64,000 nt of DNA from Actinokineospora fastidiosa (GTDB lineage: Bacteria > Actinomycetota > Actinomycetes > Mycobacteriales > Pseudonocardiaceae): assembly GCF_014648415.1 (NCBI RefSeq), contig NZ_BMRB01000006.1:186001-250000 (forward strand), in the 5' to 3' direction. Positions 54,422 through 63,519 of the stretch are shown piece by piece. Below the pieces are notes generated by a model. The model worked only from the letters and a program-made list of their open reading frames with translations. It made no database searches and was not told the origin of the DNA. A program made the translations under genes and the position numbers. How positions within the stretch are numbered: the first letter of the stretch is position 1; each line of letters starts with the position of its first letter.

Positions 54422-54437
54422 GCTACCTGCGGGTAAC
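54422..54437. promoter_or_regulatory. Palindromic operator candidate upstream of 3-hydroxyacyl-CoA dehydrogenase
   Basis: GCTACCTGCGGGTAAC, with TACC/GGTA arms, lies 15-30 bp upstream of the GTG and overlaps the expected -10 region (TAGCAA on the minus strand). It is a member of the TACY-N4-RGTA set. Confidence 0.5.
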
Positions 54438-54504
54438 TTTCGGTCGATCCTGCCACGCGTTCGCGGGCGTGACGGGTGAACTCCGCCACTGGACCGGTAC
54501 CGAA

Positions 54505-55377
54505 TCAGCCCGCCGCGTCGGCCAGCACCCGTCGGATGTCCCGGCGCGGCAGCGTGCCCTCCTCGCCGCGCTCCAGGGCGTCGACCAGGGTGATCAGGGC
54601 TTTCCACAGCGCCCACCCCCGGCCGCGGGCCCAGGTGGCGGCGTCGACGTCCAGCGCGCGGCGGAAGGCGTCGCGGCTGCCGCCGGTGAGCAGGGTCCAG
54701 GCGATGACCACGTCGCAGGCGGGGTCGCCGACCCCGCTGGTGCCGAAGTCGATCACCGCGCTCAGCCTGCCGTCGCGCACCAGGAGGTTGCCCACGGCGA
54801 CGTCGCCGTGGAACCACACCGGCGCGCCCGTCCACCGGCTGGCCACGGCGTCGTCCCACACCGCGCGCACGGCGTCGCGCGGGATCTCCGCGCCCAGCGC
54901 GTCGATCGCCCGCAGCGTCTCCTCCGCGTACACCTCGACGGGCGCGCCGCGGAAGAAGTTGTGCTTGCCCGGCTCGGGCCCGTCGGTGGCGTCGATCCGG
55001 CGCAGTGCTGCCAGGAACCCGGCGAGGTCGGTGGCGAAGCGGGTGTGGTCGACGATCGGCGCGGTGTTGGCGCTGCGGCCGTCGAGCCAGCGGTAGACCG
55101 ACCACGGGTAGGGGTAGCCGAGCGCGGGCCGCCCCAGCGCGACCGGGGTCGGGACGGGCAGCGGGAGGCCCTTCGCCAGCACCGGCAGCCAGCGCTGCTC
55201 CTTGGCCACCTGCAGCGCGTACCACTTCCCGCTGGGCAGGCGCACGCTCAGCTCGTCGCCCAGGCGGAAGGTCCGGTTGTCCCAGCCGCCGACCTCGACC
55301 GGGGTCACCGGCAGGTCGGCCCACGCCGGGAACTGGTCACGCACCAGCCGCCGGGCGAGCAGTTCGTCGAGTTCCAT
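54505..55377 (-). CDS. Aminoglycoside phosphotransferase (APH) family protein
   Basis: 290 aa. VWFHGDVAVGNLLV carries the catalytic Asp (Brenner-type motif, about residue 190), and VIDFGTSGVGDPACD the metal-binding Asp. VGGWDNRTFRLGDELSVRLPS is the N-lobe start. The same fold serves many small-molecule kinases; resistance is not implied by sequence. It lies 45 bp downstream of the dhaKLM genes on the same strand and may be read through, but no functional link is clear. Confidence 0.85.
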   Translation of the reverse strand: MELDELLARRLVRDQFPAWADLPVTPVEVGGWDNRTFRLGDELSVRLPSGKWYALQVAKEQRWLPVLAKGLPLPVPTPVALGRPALGYPYPWSVYRWLDGRSANTAPIVDHTRFATDLAGFLAALRRIDATDGPEPGKHNFFRGAPVEVYAEETLRAIDALGAEIPRDAVRAVWDDAVASRWTGAPVWFHGDVAVGNLLVRDGRLSAVIDFGTSGVGDPACDVVIAWTLLTGGSRDAFRRALDVDAATWARGRGWALWKALITLVDALERGEEGTLPRRDIRRVLADAAG

Positions 55378-55422
55378 CGCCGACAGCGTCGCCGTCCGAG
55401 CCCCTCCGCCGCACCCGGTTTT

Positions 55423-56085
55423 TTAGCTCGCGAAGCGGCGGGCGGCCAGGTCCTCGACCCGGCCCAGGGCCTCCGTCGCGTCGGGGCCGTCCGCGGTGAC
55501 GCTCACCCGGGCGCCGCCGGGGGCGCCGAGGCCCAGCAGGCCCAGGACGCTGCGGGCGTCGGCGGTGCGGCCCTGGTACTCGACCGTCACCTCGGCGTCG
55601 AGGTCGGCGAGGGCGCGGACCAGCAGGCCCGCGGGGCGCGCGTGCAGGCCGACGTCGTTGGTCAGCTCGATCTCCACCCGGTTGCCCGAGGCGGTCGGGC
55701 CGTCCGCGCCCGCGCTCAGCGCGGACGCCGCGGCCGACAGCACCGCGTCGAGGTCCGCGCCGGACTGGGCGGCCACGGCCGCCGCGATCGCGCCCTCGAC
55801 CAGCGGCGCGTCGACCACCGCCGCGCTCGTCGGGTCGCCCAGCATCTCCACGGCGATGTCGGCGACGAGCTTGGCGCTGCCCAGGTCGTACAGCAGCACC
55901 ACGCCCGCGCCGGACTGCGCCCGGGACAGGGCGTCGGAGACCAGGTCGAAGTCCGTGCCCAGCTCGCCGTCGGACCCGCCTGCGGGGATGATCGCCACGT
56001 CCGGGGCCATCTGCGCGGCCAGCTCGGCCAGGCCGTCGGCCAGCCGGGCGCTGTGGGAGACCAGCACCAGGCCGACGCGCGTCAC
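55423..56085 (-). CDS. dhaM: Dihydroxyacetone kinase phosphotransfer subunit DhaM (EIIA plus HPr)
   Basis: 220 aa. Residues 1-125 are the EIIA-man-like domain with the phosphorylated His in LVSHSARLADGL and PAGGSDGELGTD. Residues 135-220 are an HPr domain with the active His in VGLHARPAGLLV. It passes phosphate from the PTS to DhaL-bound ADP. Unlike the E. coli DhaM, it lacks the EI-like third domain, so general EI is needed. It overlaps dhaL by 4 bp. Confidence 0.92.
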   Translation of the reverse strand: MTRVGLVLVSHSARLADGLAELAAQMAPDVAIIPAGGSDGELGTDFDLVSDALSRAQSGAGVVLLYDLGSAKLVADIAVEMLGDPTSAAVVDAPLVEGAIAAAVAAQSGADLDAVLSAAASALSAGADGPTASGNRVEIELTNDVGLHARPAGLLVRALADLDAEVTVEYQGRTADARSVLGLLGLGAPGGARVSVTADGPDATEALGRVEDLAARRFAS

Positions 56086-56684
56086 GAGCCGCCCCCGGCG
56101 AACGCGCGGAGCATGATCGCCGTCGAGCGGGCGCCCGGGTCCAGGTGCCCGGCGCTGCGCTGGCCCAGGTACGACGCGCGGCCCTTGCGCGCCACCAGCG
56201 CGACGGTGGACGCGGCGCCCTCGTCGGCGGCGTCGGCGATCCCGGCCAGCGTCGCCCCGCCGAGCCCGGCCTCGACGGCGGGCGCGAGCGCGTCCACGAT
56301 CGTCTTGTCGCCGACCACGGCCTTGCCCCGGTCGACGATCCCGCCGAGCGCGGCCTGCAGCGCCGCGACGACGTCGATCTCCGGCGCCTCGCCCGCCAGC
56401 GTCGCCGCGCGCAGGAACGCCGTCCCGTACAGCGGGCCCGACGCGCCGCCGACCTTGGAGATCAGCGTCGTGGCGACCATCTTGAGCACCGCGCCGGGTG
56501 TGTCGAAAGTGGACGAGTCGAGCGCGTCGACGACGAACCCGAAGCCGCGCTTGAGGTTCTCGCCGTGGTCGCCGTCGCCGATGGCCTTGTCCAGGTCGAC
56601 CAGCTCGTCGCGGTGCGCGGCGACGGCCTCGGCCGCCCGCCGCACGCCAGCGATGACCCCGGCGGTGTCACAGCGCATCAGCAC
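56082..56684 (-). CDS. dhaL: Dihydroxyacetone kinase subunit DhaL
   Basis: 200 aa helical barrel. [18 protein letters not shown] gives the Asp residues that chelate two magnesium ions around ADP, and [13 protein letters not shown] is the phosphate loop. ADP stays bound as cofactor and is rephosphorylated by DhaM, then phosphate goes to dihydroxyacetone on DhaK. It overlaps dhaK by 7 bp and dhaM by 4 bp. Confidence 0.94.
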   Translation of the reverse strand: MLMRCDTAGVIAGVRRAAEAVAAHRDELVDLDKAIGDGDHGENLKRGFGFVVDALDSSTFDTPGAVLKMVATTLISKVGGASGPLYGTAFLRAATLAGEAPEIDVVAALQAALGGIVDRGKAVVGDKTIVDALAPAVEAGLGGATLAGIADAADEGAASTVALVARKGRASYLGQRSAGHLDPGARSTAIMLRAFAGGGS

Positions 56685-57679
56685 CCCCAGCGCAGCGCCG
56701 CCGTGCGCACCGGGGCGTCCCAGTACTCCAGCAGCTCGTCGGTCATGCGCAGCAGCGTCAGGCTCACGCCCTGCATCTCCAGGCTGGTGATGTACGGCCC
56801 CACCAGCCGCCGCCTGACCTCGATGCCGCGCGCGGCCAGCAGGTCCTCGGCGATGCCGTGCGCCAGGTACAGCTCCAGCAGCGGCGTGCCGCCCATGGAG
56901 TTGGTGAACAGCAGGACGTCGTCGCCCTCGGCGAACGGCAGGTCCTCCAGGATCGGGTCCAGCAGCCCGGTGACGATCCCCTCGGCGCCCACCAGCGGTG
57001 TCCGCGCGCGTCCCGGCTCGCCGTGGATGCCGATGCCGACCTCCATCTCGTCCGCGCCCAGCTCGACGCTCGGCGAGCCGACGTGCGGGACGGTCGGCGC
57101 GGTCAGCGCCATGCCCATCGACCGGACCTCGGCGACGACGGCGCGCGCGACGCGCTCGCAGGTGTCGAGGTCGGCGCCGGACTCCGCGGCCGCGCCGACG
57201 ATCTTCTCCAGCAGCACCGTCCCGCCGACGCCGCGCCGCCCCGCGGTGAAGGTCGAGTCGCGCACGGCCACGTCGTCGTCGATGACCACCGTCCGCACGT
57301 CGATGCCGTCGGCGGCGGCCAGCTCGGCGGCCGTCTCGAAGTTCAGCACGTCGCCGGTGTAGTTCTTGACCAGCAGCAGCACGCCCGCGCCGCCGTGGAC
57401 CGCGGTGACCGCCGCGTGCACCTGGTCGGGCGTCGGGGAGGTGAACACCGCGCCGGGGCAGGCGGCGTCGAGCATGCCCGGACCGACGAACCCGCCGTGC
57501 AGGGGCTCGTGCCCCGACCCGCCGCCGGATACCAGCGCGACCTTGCCGCGCACGGGCGCGTCGGCGCGCAGCACCTGGGCCGGGTCGGCGATCACGCGCA
57601 GCAGGTCCGCGTGCGCGGCGGCCAGGCCGCGCAGGCTGTCGACGACCACCGTGTCCGGCCGGTTGATGATCTTCTTCAT
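56678..57679 (-). CDS. dhaK: Dihydroxyacetone kinase subunit DhaK
   Basis: 333 aa from ATG at 57679 with AAGGAGG; the frame continues upstream without support. [16 protein letters not shown] binds the substrate, and the His of GIGIHGEPG (about 215) forms the covalent hemiaminal with dihydroxyacetone. It is the first gene of dhaK-dhaL-dhaM. A symporter and its small partner lie upstream on the same strand, which might import a related triose or polyol; that is inference. Confidence 0.94.
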   Translation of the reverse strand: MKKIINRPDTVVVDSLRGLAAAHADLLRVIADPAQVLRADAPVRGKVALVSGGGSGHEPLHGGFVGPGMLDAACPGAVFTSPTPDQVHAAVTAVHGGAGVLLLVKNYTGDVLNFETAAELAAADGIDVRTVVIDDDVAVRDSTFTAGRRGVGGTVLLEKIVGAAAESGADLDTCERVARAVVAEVRSMGMALTAPTVPHVGSPSVELGADEMEVGIGIHGEPGRARTPLVGAEGIVTGLLDPILEDLPFAEGDDVLLFTNSMGGTPLLELYLAHGIAEDLLAARGIEVRRRLVGPYITSLEMQGVSLTLLRMTDELLEYWDAPVRTAALRWGC

Positions 57680-57770
57680 CGGGTCGCCTCCTTGAGTCCC
57701 GGCTTCGTTCCTACACCCGGGGCCCGGCGTGGCGGTAGCGCCCGATTCAGCGTGCAAGCTATCGACCGGA

Positions 57771-58052
57771 TCACCCGGTCGGCTCCGCGGGCTCTGCGGA
57801 CTCGGTGGGCTCTGTGGGTTCGGCGGGTTCGCTGGGGATCGCCAGCGGGCGCAGCCACTGCCACAGCGCGAACAGCGCCGCGGCGATCAGCATCCCCAGA
57901 CCAACCCACAGGTTCACGTTGATCCCGCCCGCCTTGCGCAGGTCCTCCGCCGAGGTCGAGAACAGCCCCATGATCGTGAGGACCACTCCGTAGACGGCGA
58001 AGAGCAGGGCCAGGATGCCCCGCAGGTCGAACAGTCCGGCTTTCTTGGCCAT
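57771..58052 (-). CDS. Small two-span membrane protein beside the symporter
   Basis: 93 aa. Two membrane helices ([20 protein letters not shown] and [18 protein letters not shown]) precede an acidic Pro/Glu/Thr tail. The tail ([20 protein letters not shown]) is encoded by 9-bp repeats at about 57783-57835. Small proteins of this kind accompany sodium:solute symporters in actinobacteria and start 10 bp after them, as here, so it is probably an accessory subunit. Function unproven. Confidence 0.75.
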   Translation of the reverse strand: MAKKAGLFDLRGILALLFAVYGVVLTIMGLFSTSAEDLRKAGGINVNLWVGLGMLIAAALFALWQWLRPLAIPSEPAEPTEPTESAEPAEPTG

Positions 58053-58062
58053 GGGGTCCCCC

Positions 58063-59736
58063 TCACCAGAAGATGACGTTGAGCGCGGCGGTCAGGGCGA
58101 GCACGCCCACCGCGAGCACGGCGGGCCGCCGGTACCAGCCGCTCGCGTCGCCGTGGGTCTCCTTCCACTGGTCGCGCGGGGTCAGCGACCACACCAGGCC
58201 GACCAGTTCGCGGTCCGGTTTCGGCCGGGTCGCCAGCGAGACCGCCACGCTGACGGCGATGTCGACGACGAACGCGGTGATCGCGGCGATGAAGCTCGCG
58301 CCCTGCCCGGCGAGGTCCAGCACGCCCGCCCGGTTCAGCACGTCGATGGTGATCGCGGCCAGCGTGCCCGCGATCAGGCCGAGGCCGCCCGCGAGCGGCG
58401 TCATCCGCTTCCAGAACATGCCCAGGATGAACGTGGCGAACAGCGGGGCGTTGAAGAAGCTGAACAACGCCTGCAGGTAGTTCATGATGTTGTTGTAGCC
58501 AGCGGCGATGAACGCGGTGCCGATCGCGGCCAGGCAGCCGACGACGGTGACGATGCGGCCGACGCGCAGGTAGTAGTCGTCCGGCCTGTCCTTGCGGATA
58601 TAGGACTGCCAGATGTCGTAGGTGAAGACGGTGTTGAACGAGCTGACGTTGGCCGCCATGCCCGCCATGAACGAGGCCAGCAGGCCGGTGATCGCGATGC
58701 CGAGCATGCCGTTGGGCAGCAGGTCGCGGATCAGCAGCATGATCGCGTCGTTGTAGTCGACCCCGGTGTTCTCCCCGGCCTTGTAGGCGGCCAGTTCGGG
58801 GGAGAGCACCGCGGCGATCATGCCCGGGATGATGATGATCAGCGCGATCAGCGTCTTCGGGTAGGCGCCGATCAGCGGCGTGCGCCGGGCCGCCGACATG
58901 GACTTGGCCGACATGGCCCGCTGCACCTCGGCGAAGTTCGTCGTCCAGTAGCCGAAGCTGAGCACGAAGCCGAGGCCGAAGACGATGCCGAGCACCGACA
59001 GCGTCGCGTCGCCGATGCCGGTCAGGTTCGTCGCGGGCCAGCTGCTGACCTGCGCCCCGGCGTCCCCGGCGATCTTGTCCACCAGCCCGTCCCACCCGCC
59101 GACGCGGTGCAGGCCGATGAACGTCAGCGGCAGCAGCATCGCCACGATGACGAAGAACTGCATGACCTCGTTGTAGACGGCCGCGCTCAGCCCGCCCAGC
59201 GACGTGTAGGCCAGCACGATCGCCGCGGCGACCACGACCGACAGCCACAGCGGCCAGCCGAGCAGCAGGTTGACCACCGTGCCGAGGGCGAAGAGGTTGA
59301 TGCCCGCGATCAGCACCTGCGCCGTGGCGAAGCTGATCCCGTTGACCAGGTGGGCGAGGCGGCCGAACCGGCGCAGCAGGAACTCCGGGACGCTGCGCAC
59401 CTTGGAGCCGTAGTAGAACGGCATCATCACCAGGCCGAGGAACACCATGGCCGGGATCGCGCCGATCCAGTAGTAGTGCACGGTCGGGATGCCGTACTGC
59501 GCGCCGTTGGCCGTCATCCCGAAGATCTCGACGGCGCCCAGGTTGGCCGAGATGAACGCCAGCCCGGTCACCCAGGCGGGCAGCGACCGTCCCGACAGGA
59601 AGAAGTCCAGGCTGCTCGACACCGACCGCCGCGCCATGTACCCGATCCCGAGCACGACGACGAAGTAGACCGCGAGCAGGGCGTAGTCCACCCAGCCCGC
59701 GTCCAGCCGCAGATCCGCCTGCGCGAGGACATCCAT
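58063..59736 (-). CDS. Sodium:solute symporter family protein (SSS, SglT-like)
   Basis: 557 aa from ATG at 59736, with GGGAGG 7 nt upstream (a GTG two codons earlier is less well placed). About 14 helices. The start DYALLAVYFVVVLGIGYMARR, then GLAFISANLGAVEIFGMTANG, GGLSAAVYNEVMQFF and the SSS signature GYWTTNFAEVQRAMSAKS are typical of sugar/inositol-type SSS carriers. The substrate is not certain. dhaKLM follows downstream. Confidence 0.9.
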   Translation of the reverse strand: MDVLAQADLRLDAGWVDYALLAVYFVVVLGIGYMARRSVSSSLDFFLSGRSLPAWVTGLAFISANLGAVEIFGMTANGAQYGIPTVHYYWIGAIPAMVFLGLVMMPFYYGSKVRSVPEFLLRRFGRLAHLVNGISFATAQVLIAGINLFALGTVVNLLLGWPLWLSVVVAAAIVLAYTSLGGLSAAVYNEVMQFFVIVAMLLPLTFIGLHRVGGWDGLVDKIAGDAGAQVSSWPATNLTGIGDATLSVLGIVFGLGFVLSFGYWTTNFAEVQRAMSAKSMSAARRTPLIGAYPKTLIALIIIIPGMIAAVLSPELAAYKAGENTGVDYNDAIMLLIRDLLPNGMLGIAITGLLASFMAGMAANVSSFNTVFTYDIWQSYIRKDRPDDYYLRVGRIVTVVGCLAAIGTAFIAAGYNNIMNYLQALFSFFNAPLFATFILGMFWKRMTPLAGGLGLIAGTLAAITIDVLNRAGVLDLAGQGASFIAAITAFVVDIAVSVAVSLATRPKPDRELVGLVWSLTPRDQWKETHGDASGWYRRPAVLAVGVLALTAALNVIFW

Positions 59737-59800
59737 GCCCACCCTCCCGTGATCGGGCCAAGCATGGCGCGGTGGGCGCGCTCCCGCACGATGAGCGGGC

Positions 59801-60460
59801 TCAGAACAGCCGGAACTCGTCGGGCTCGATGCCGCGGAGGGCGTCGTAGTCGAGGGTGACGCAGCGGATGCCCCGGTCCTCGGCCAGCGTGCGGGCCTGG
59901 GGCTTGATCTGCTGGGCGGCGAACACCCCGCGGACGGGGGACAGCAGGGGGTCTCGGTTGAGCAGCTCCAGGTACCGGGTCAGCTGCTCGACGCCGTCGA
60001 TCTCGCCCCGGCGTTTGATCTCGACGGCGACGGAGGCGCCGGACTGGTCGCGGCAGAGGATGTCGACCGGGCCGATCGCCGTCGGGTACTCGCGGCGGAC
60101 GAGGGTGTAGCCGTCGCCGAGGGTGGTGATGTGCTCGGCGAGCAGTTCCTGCAGGTGGGCCTCGACACCGTCCTTGACCAGGCCGGGCTCGGGGCCGAGC
60201 TCGTGGGCGGAGTCGTGGCGGATCTCCTCGATGGTGATCACCAGCTTCTCCCCCGCCTTGTTCTGCACCGTCCACACGCCGCGGTCCTCGATGAGCCAGC
60301 ACGGCGGCGTCATCCAGTTCAGCGGCTTGTAGGCGCGGTCGTCGGAGTGGACCGAGACGGAGCCGTCGGCCTTCACGAGGAGGAGTCGGTTGGCCATCGG
60401 CAGGTGGGCGGTCAGCCTGCCGACGTAGTCGACCTGGCACCGGGCGATCACGAGACGCAC
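59801..60460 (-). CDS. nucS: Mismatch-specific endonuclease NucS
   Basis: 219 aa from GTG at 60460. An N-terminal dimerisation domain ([28 protein letters not shown]) precedes the RecB-like nuclease with [19 protein letters not shown] and QLTRYLELL (PD-(D/E)xK). NucS cuts mismatched DNA and replaces MutSL in most actinobacteria; it binds the clamp through its C-terminus, here ending [16 protein letters not shown] lies 7 nt upstream and no ribosome site is seen, so it is likely leaderless. Confidence 0.94.
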   Translation of the reverse strand: MRLVIARCQVDYVGRLTAHLPMANRLLLVKADGSVSVHSDDRAYKPLNWMTPPCWLIEDRGVWTVQNKAGEKLVITIEEIRHDSAHELGPEPGLVKDGVEAHLQELLAEHITTLGDGYTLVRREYPTAIGPVDILCRDQSGASVAVEIKRRGEIDGVEQLTRYLELLNRDPLLSPVRGVFAAQQIKPQARTLAEDRGIRCVTLDYDALRGIEPDEFRLF

Positions 60461-60467
60461 GCGGAGC

Positions 60468-60473
60468 AGGTTA
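60468..60473 (-). promoter_or_regulatory. -10 box TAACCT of nucS (leaderless)
   Basis: TAACCT on the minus strand ends 7 nt before the GTG at 60460. The overlapping + strand TTAACA could serve the divergent NUDIX gene, whose in-frame GTG at 60486 would then be leaderless too. Confidence 0.4.
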
Positions 60474-60476
60474 ACA

Positions 60477-61022
60477 ATGAGCCCCGTGGAGTCTCTGGGC
60501 ACTCGGCAGGTGTACGCGAATCAGTGGATGACGGTGCGGGAGGACGATGTGCGCCGCGCCGACGGCAGCGCGGGCATCTACGGCGTGGTCGACAAGCCCG
60601 ACTACGCCCTGATCATCCCCCTCGACGGCGACCGCCTCATGTTGGTCGAGCAGTACCGCTACCCGCTGGGCGAGCGCCGCTGGGAGTTCCCCCAGGGCAC
60701 CGCCCCGGACCGCGCGGACAGCCCGCCGGAGGAACTGGCCGCCCGCGAACTGCGCGAGGAGACCGGCCTGCGCGCTGGCGCGATCACCCGCATCGGCGGC
60801 CTCGACTGCGCCCCCGGCATGTCCAGCCAGCGCGGCCACGTCTTCCTGGCCACCGACCTGACCGAGGGCCCGCACGAACGCGAACCCGAGGAACAGGACA
60901 TGCGCTGCGCCTGGTTCCCCCGCACGGACTTCGAGACCATGGTCCGCGCAGGCACGATCACCGACGCCCAGTCACTGGCCGCCTATGCGCTCCTGCTCCT
61001 GACCGAAGCCCAGCGGCGGTGA
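60477..61022 (+). CDS. NUDIX hydrolase (ADP-ribose pyrophosphatase-like)
   Basis: 181 aa. The Nudix box runs from [18 protein letters not shown] to [10 protein letters not shown] (about residues 76-103) with the REEVEE-type Glu residues intact. [15 protein letters not shown] upstream is characteristic of the ADP-ribose pyrophosphatase branch. It hydrolyses nucleoside diphosphate derivatives. The start is ATG at 60477 or GTG at 60486. It is divergent from nucS across 16 bp. Confidence 0.9.
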   Translation: MSPVESLGTRQVYANQWMTVREDDVRRADGSAGIYGVVDKPDYALIIPLDGDRLMLVEQYRYPLGERRWEFPQGTAPDRADSPPEELAARELREETGLRAGAITRIGGLDCAPGMSSQRGHVFLATDLTEGPHEREPEEQDMRCAWFPRTDFETMVRAGTITDAQSLAAYALLLLTEAQRR

Positions 61023-61746
61023 GGAGGCGGATCGCACTGAGGCGGCCATGTCCGGCGTCGGCCTGGCCGCCCGCGCACTCCTGCGCCTCACCGATCGAGC
61101 GGCTGCGGGGAGCCTGATCGGCACCCCACCCAGCCGGGCAATCAGGTCACCGCCGCCCGAGGCATAACCGGCGGCAAAGCAGGCGAGCTCGCACCACCTT
61201 GACCGCCCCTCCTGCCCCACCGAGCCTCAGCGGCCGCGAGGACCTCATCGACACCTCCACCCACCGTCGCGTCACCTCGGACGCGCTGAACCCCAGCGCA
61301 GCAGGCGAGTCTGGCCACCCTCCTACTCCCCACCGAAATTCCGCGGCGCGTGAAGGCTCACCCCGGAACCCCCGGTGCAGCGGGTGAACCTGTGCCCAGC
61401 GCAGCCCCTGCTTCTCAGCGAAGCTCGGCGGCCGTGAGGAGTCGGATCGACGCGTCGACCCAGGCGGTGGGGCGTCTGTGCCGCCCCAGGCTCGGCGGGC
61501 TCGGCGGCAGTGCGCTGGGTCTCGGTGCGCCGGCCTTCTGTGCGCCCGGTTGCGGTTGCTGCTGCGTCACCCCGTCGGTGGTCGTCCGGTAGCCCTTGCG
61601 GGTCTTCTCGGCGACCTGTTTTGTCCAGGAACGACTGTCACCGACAGGCGTGGAGTTATCCACAGGCCCGCGCCTTCCTGTGGCCCGAGCCACACGCGCC
61701 GGTCCAGGATGGAGGCACCGATACCGGACCAGGGAAGAGGCAAGAG
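61023..61746. other. 724-bp gap with no convincing gene
   Basis: Three degenerate copies of a CAGCGGC-GYGAGGA-..-ATCG word lie near 61011, 61228 and 61426, about 200 bp apart. A minus-strand frame at 61415-61693 contains WTKQVAEKTRKGYR, which resembles the end of WGR domains, but the rest is low-complexity and no start signal is present. A single TTATCCACA (61656-61664) is seen. The right end must contain the ggt promoter and its GGGAAGAGG ribosome site. Confidence 0.45.
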
Positions 61747-63519
61747 ATGCGAAAACCTCGCTCCACAGCGCTCGTGACGACCCTGCTCGTCGGCTGCGGG
61801 CTGGTCGCCGCGCCCGTGCAGGCGGCGGCGTCGACCCACTACGCCGTCGGGACCGGCGGGGCGGTCGTGTCCGACACCGCGGAGGCCACCGAGGCCGGGC
61901 TGCGCGTGCTGCGCGCGGGCGGCACCGCTGCCGACGCGGCCGTCGCCGTGGCCGCCACGCTCGGCGTCACCGACCCGATGATGGCGGGCCTGGGCGGCGG
62001 CGGGTACTGGGTGCACTACGACGCCCGCACCGGCCGCGTCTCCACCATCGATGGGCGGGAGACGACCCCGCGCGCCGGGCACGAACGCATGTTCGTCGAT
62101 CCGGCGACGGGCCGGGCGTACCCGTTCTGGGACGCGGTGACCAGCGGGCTGTCCGTCGGCACGCCCGGCATGCTGGCCACCTGGGAGCGCGCCCTGCGCA
62201 AGTGGGGCCGGTTCGGCCTCGACGACGCGCTCCAGCCCGCCATCGAGGTCGCCGAGCGCGGCTGGCCGCTGACGCCCGTGCTGCGCCAGGAGATCGTGGA
62301 CAACGAGCCCCGGTTCCGCCAGTTCAGCTCGACCGCGGAGCTGTTCCTGCCCGGCGGCAAGGTGCCCGCGGTGGGCACGATCATGCGCAACCCCGACCTG
62401 GCCGCCACCTACCGCGAGATCGCCCGCCACGGCACGCGCACGTTCTACGGCGGCGCCATCGGCCGCGACGTAGTCGACGCCGTGCAGCACCCGCCGCTGG
62501 CCCGCGACGCCACCATCGACCCGCCAGCGGGTCTGATGACGCTGAGCGACCTGCGGCACTACCGCACGATCGACCGCAAGCCGACGCACGTGAACTACCG
62601 CGGATACGACGTGTACGGGATGGCTCCGTCGTCCAGCGGCGGCATGACGGTGGGCATGGCGCTGAACACCCTGGAGCCGTTTGACCTCGGCTCGCTCGAC
62701 CGGTCGCAGGCGCTGCACTACTACTTGGAGGCCAGCAAGCTCGCCTACGCCGACCGCAACCGCTACATCGGCGACCCGGCGTACGTCGCCGTGCCCCAGC
62801 GGGCGCTGCTGTCGGAGTCCTACGGCAAGTCCCGCTCGTGCCTGATCGACCCCATCCGCGTGCTCCCGGCCCCGGCCGCCCCCGGCAACCCGTACGGCGA
62901 CCACGAGTGCGTCCCGCCGCCGCCCGGCACCGCGTCCAGCGAGAACGAGGCCCACACCAACCACTTCGTGGTGTCCGACGCCCGCGGCAACATCGTCTCC
63001 TACACGAACACGATCGAGCAGGTGGGCGGCAGCGGCATCGTCGTCCCCGGCCGCGGCTTCCTGCTCAACAACGAGCTGACCGACTTCAACTTCACCCCCA
63101 CCCAGGGCGACGCCCCCGACCCCAACCTGGCCGCCCCCGGCAAGCGCCCCCGCTCCAGCATGTCCCCCACCATCGTCCTGCGCGACGGCAAGCCGTTCCT
63201 GGCCCTGGGCTCCCCCGGCGGCTCCACGATCATCACCACGGTCCTGCAGATCCTGGTCAACCGCATCGACTTCAACATGCCCCTGCGCGACGCCGTGGCC
63301 GCCCCCCGGGCCTCCCAACGCAACACCCCCACCACCGTCGCCGAGCCCGCCTTCATCGCCACCGCAGGCGACCTCACCGCCCTAGGCCACGTCTTCACCG
63401 CACAACCCACCATCGGCGCAGCCGCCGCCCTGGAGTTCACCCCCACCCAAACCCAAGCAGTAGGCGAACCCACCCGCCGAGGCGGAACCCATGCAGGAGT
63501 GGTAACCCCCCACCCCTAA
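61747..63519 (+). CDS. ggt: Secreted gamma-glutamyltransferase
   Basis: 590 aa from ATG at 61747 with AGGGAAGAGG upstream; the frame is open earlier but without a start signal. The N-terminus MRKPRSTALVTTLLVGCGL is a Sec signal, cleaved near AQAAAS. Large-subunit motifs GGTAADAAVAVAATLGVTDPMMAGLGGGGY and the small-subunit start NEAHTNHFVVSD, with Thr as nucleophile and autoprocessing residue, are present, as is LGSPGGSTIIT. It cleaves glutathione and gamma-glutamyl compounds outside the cell. A Cys-bearing insertion (CLIDPIRVLP to DHEC) precedes the Thr. Codons become A/C-rich at the 3' end. Confidence 0.93.
   Translation: MRKPRSTALVTTLLVGCGLVAAPVQAAASTHYAVGTGGAVVSDTAEATEAGLRVLRAGGTAADAAVAVAATLGVTDPMMAGLGGGGYWVHYDARTGRVSTIDGRETTPRAGHERMFVDPATGRAYPFWDAVTSGLSVGTPGMLATWERALRKWGRFGLDDALQPAIEVAERGWPLTPVLRQEIVDNEPRFRQFSSTAELFLPGGKVPAVGTIMRNPDLAATYREIARHGTRTFYGGAIGRDVVDAVQHPPLARDATIDPPAGLMTLSDLRHYRTIDRKPTHVNYRGYDVYGMAPSSSGGMTVGMALNTLEPFDLGSLDRSQALHYYLEASKLAYADRNRYIGDPAYVAVPQRALLSESYGKSRSCLIDPIRVLPAPAAPGNPYGDHECVPPPPGTASSENEAHTNHFVVSDARGNIVSYTNTIEQVGGSGIVVPGRGFLLNNELTDFNFTPTQGDAPDPNLAAPGKRPRSSMSPTIVLRDGKPFLALGSPGGSTIITTVLQILVNRIDFNMPLRDAVAAPRASQRNTPTTVAEPAFIATAGDLTALGHVFTAQPTIGAAAALEFTPTQTQAVGEPTRRGGTHAGVVTPHP

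Noticed and set aside
54505-55377. Aminoglycoside resistance gene
   Set aside because: The kinase fold is shared by many unrelated enzymes, and no resistance-specific feature is visible.
61656-61664. DnaA box TTATCCACA (and TGTGGACAA near 49944) as a replication origin
   Set aside because: Single isolated boxes, no cluster, no dnaA/dnaN genes.
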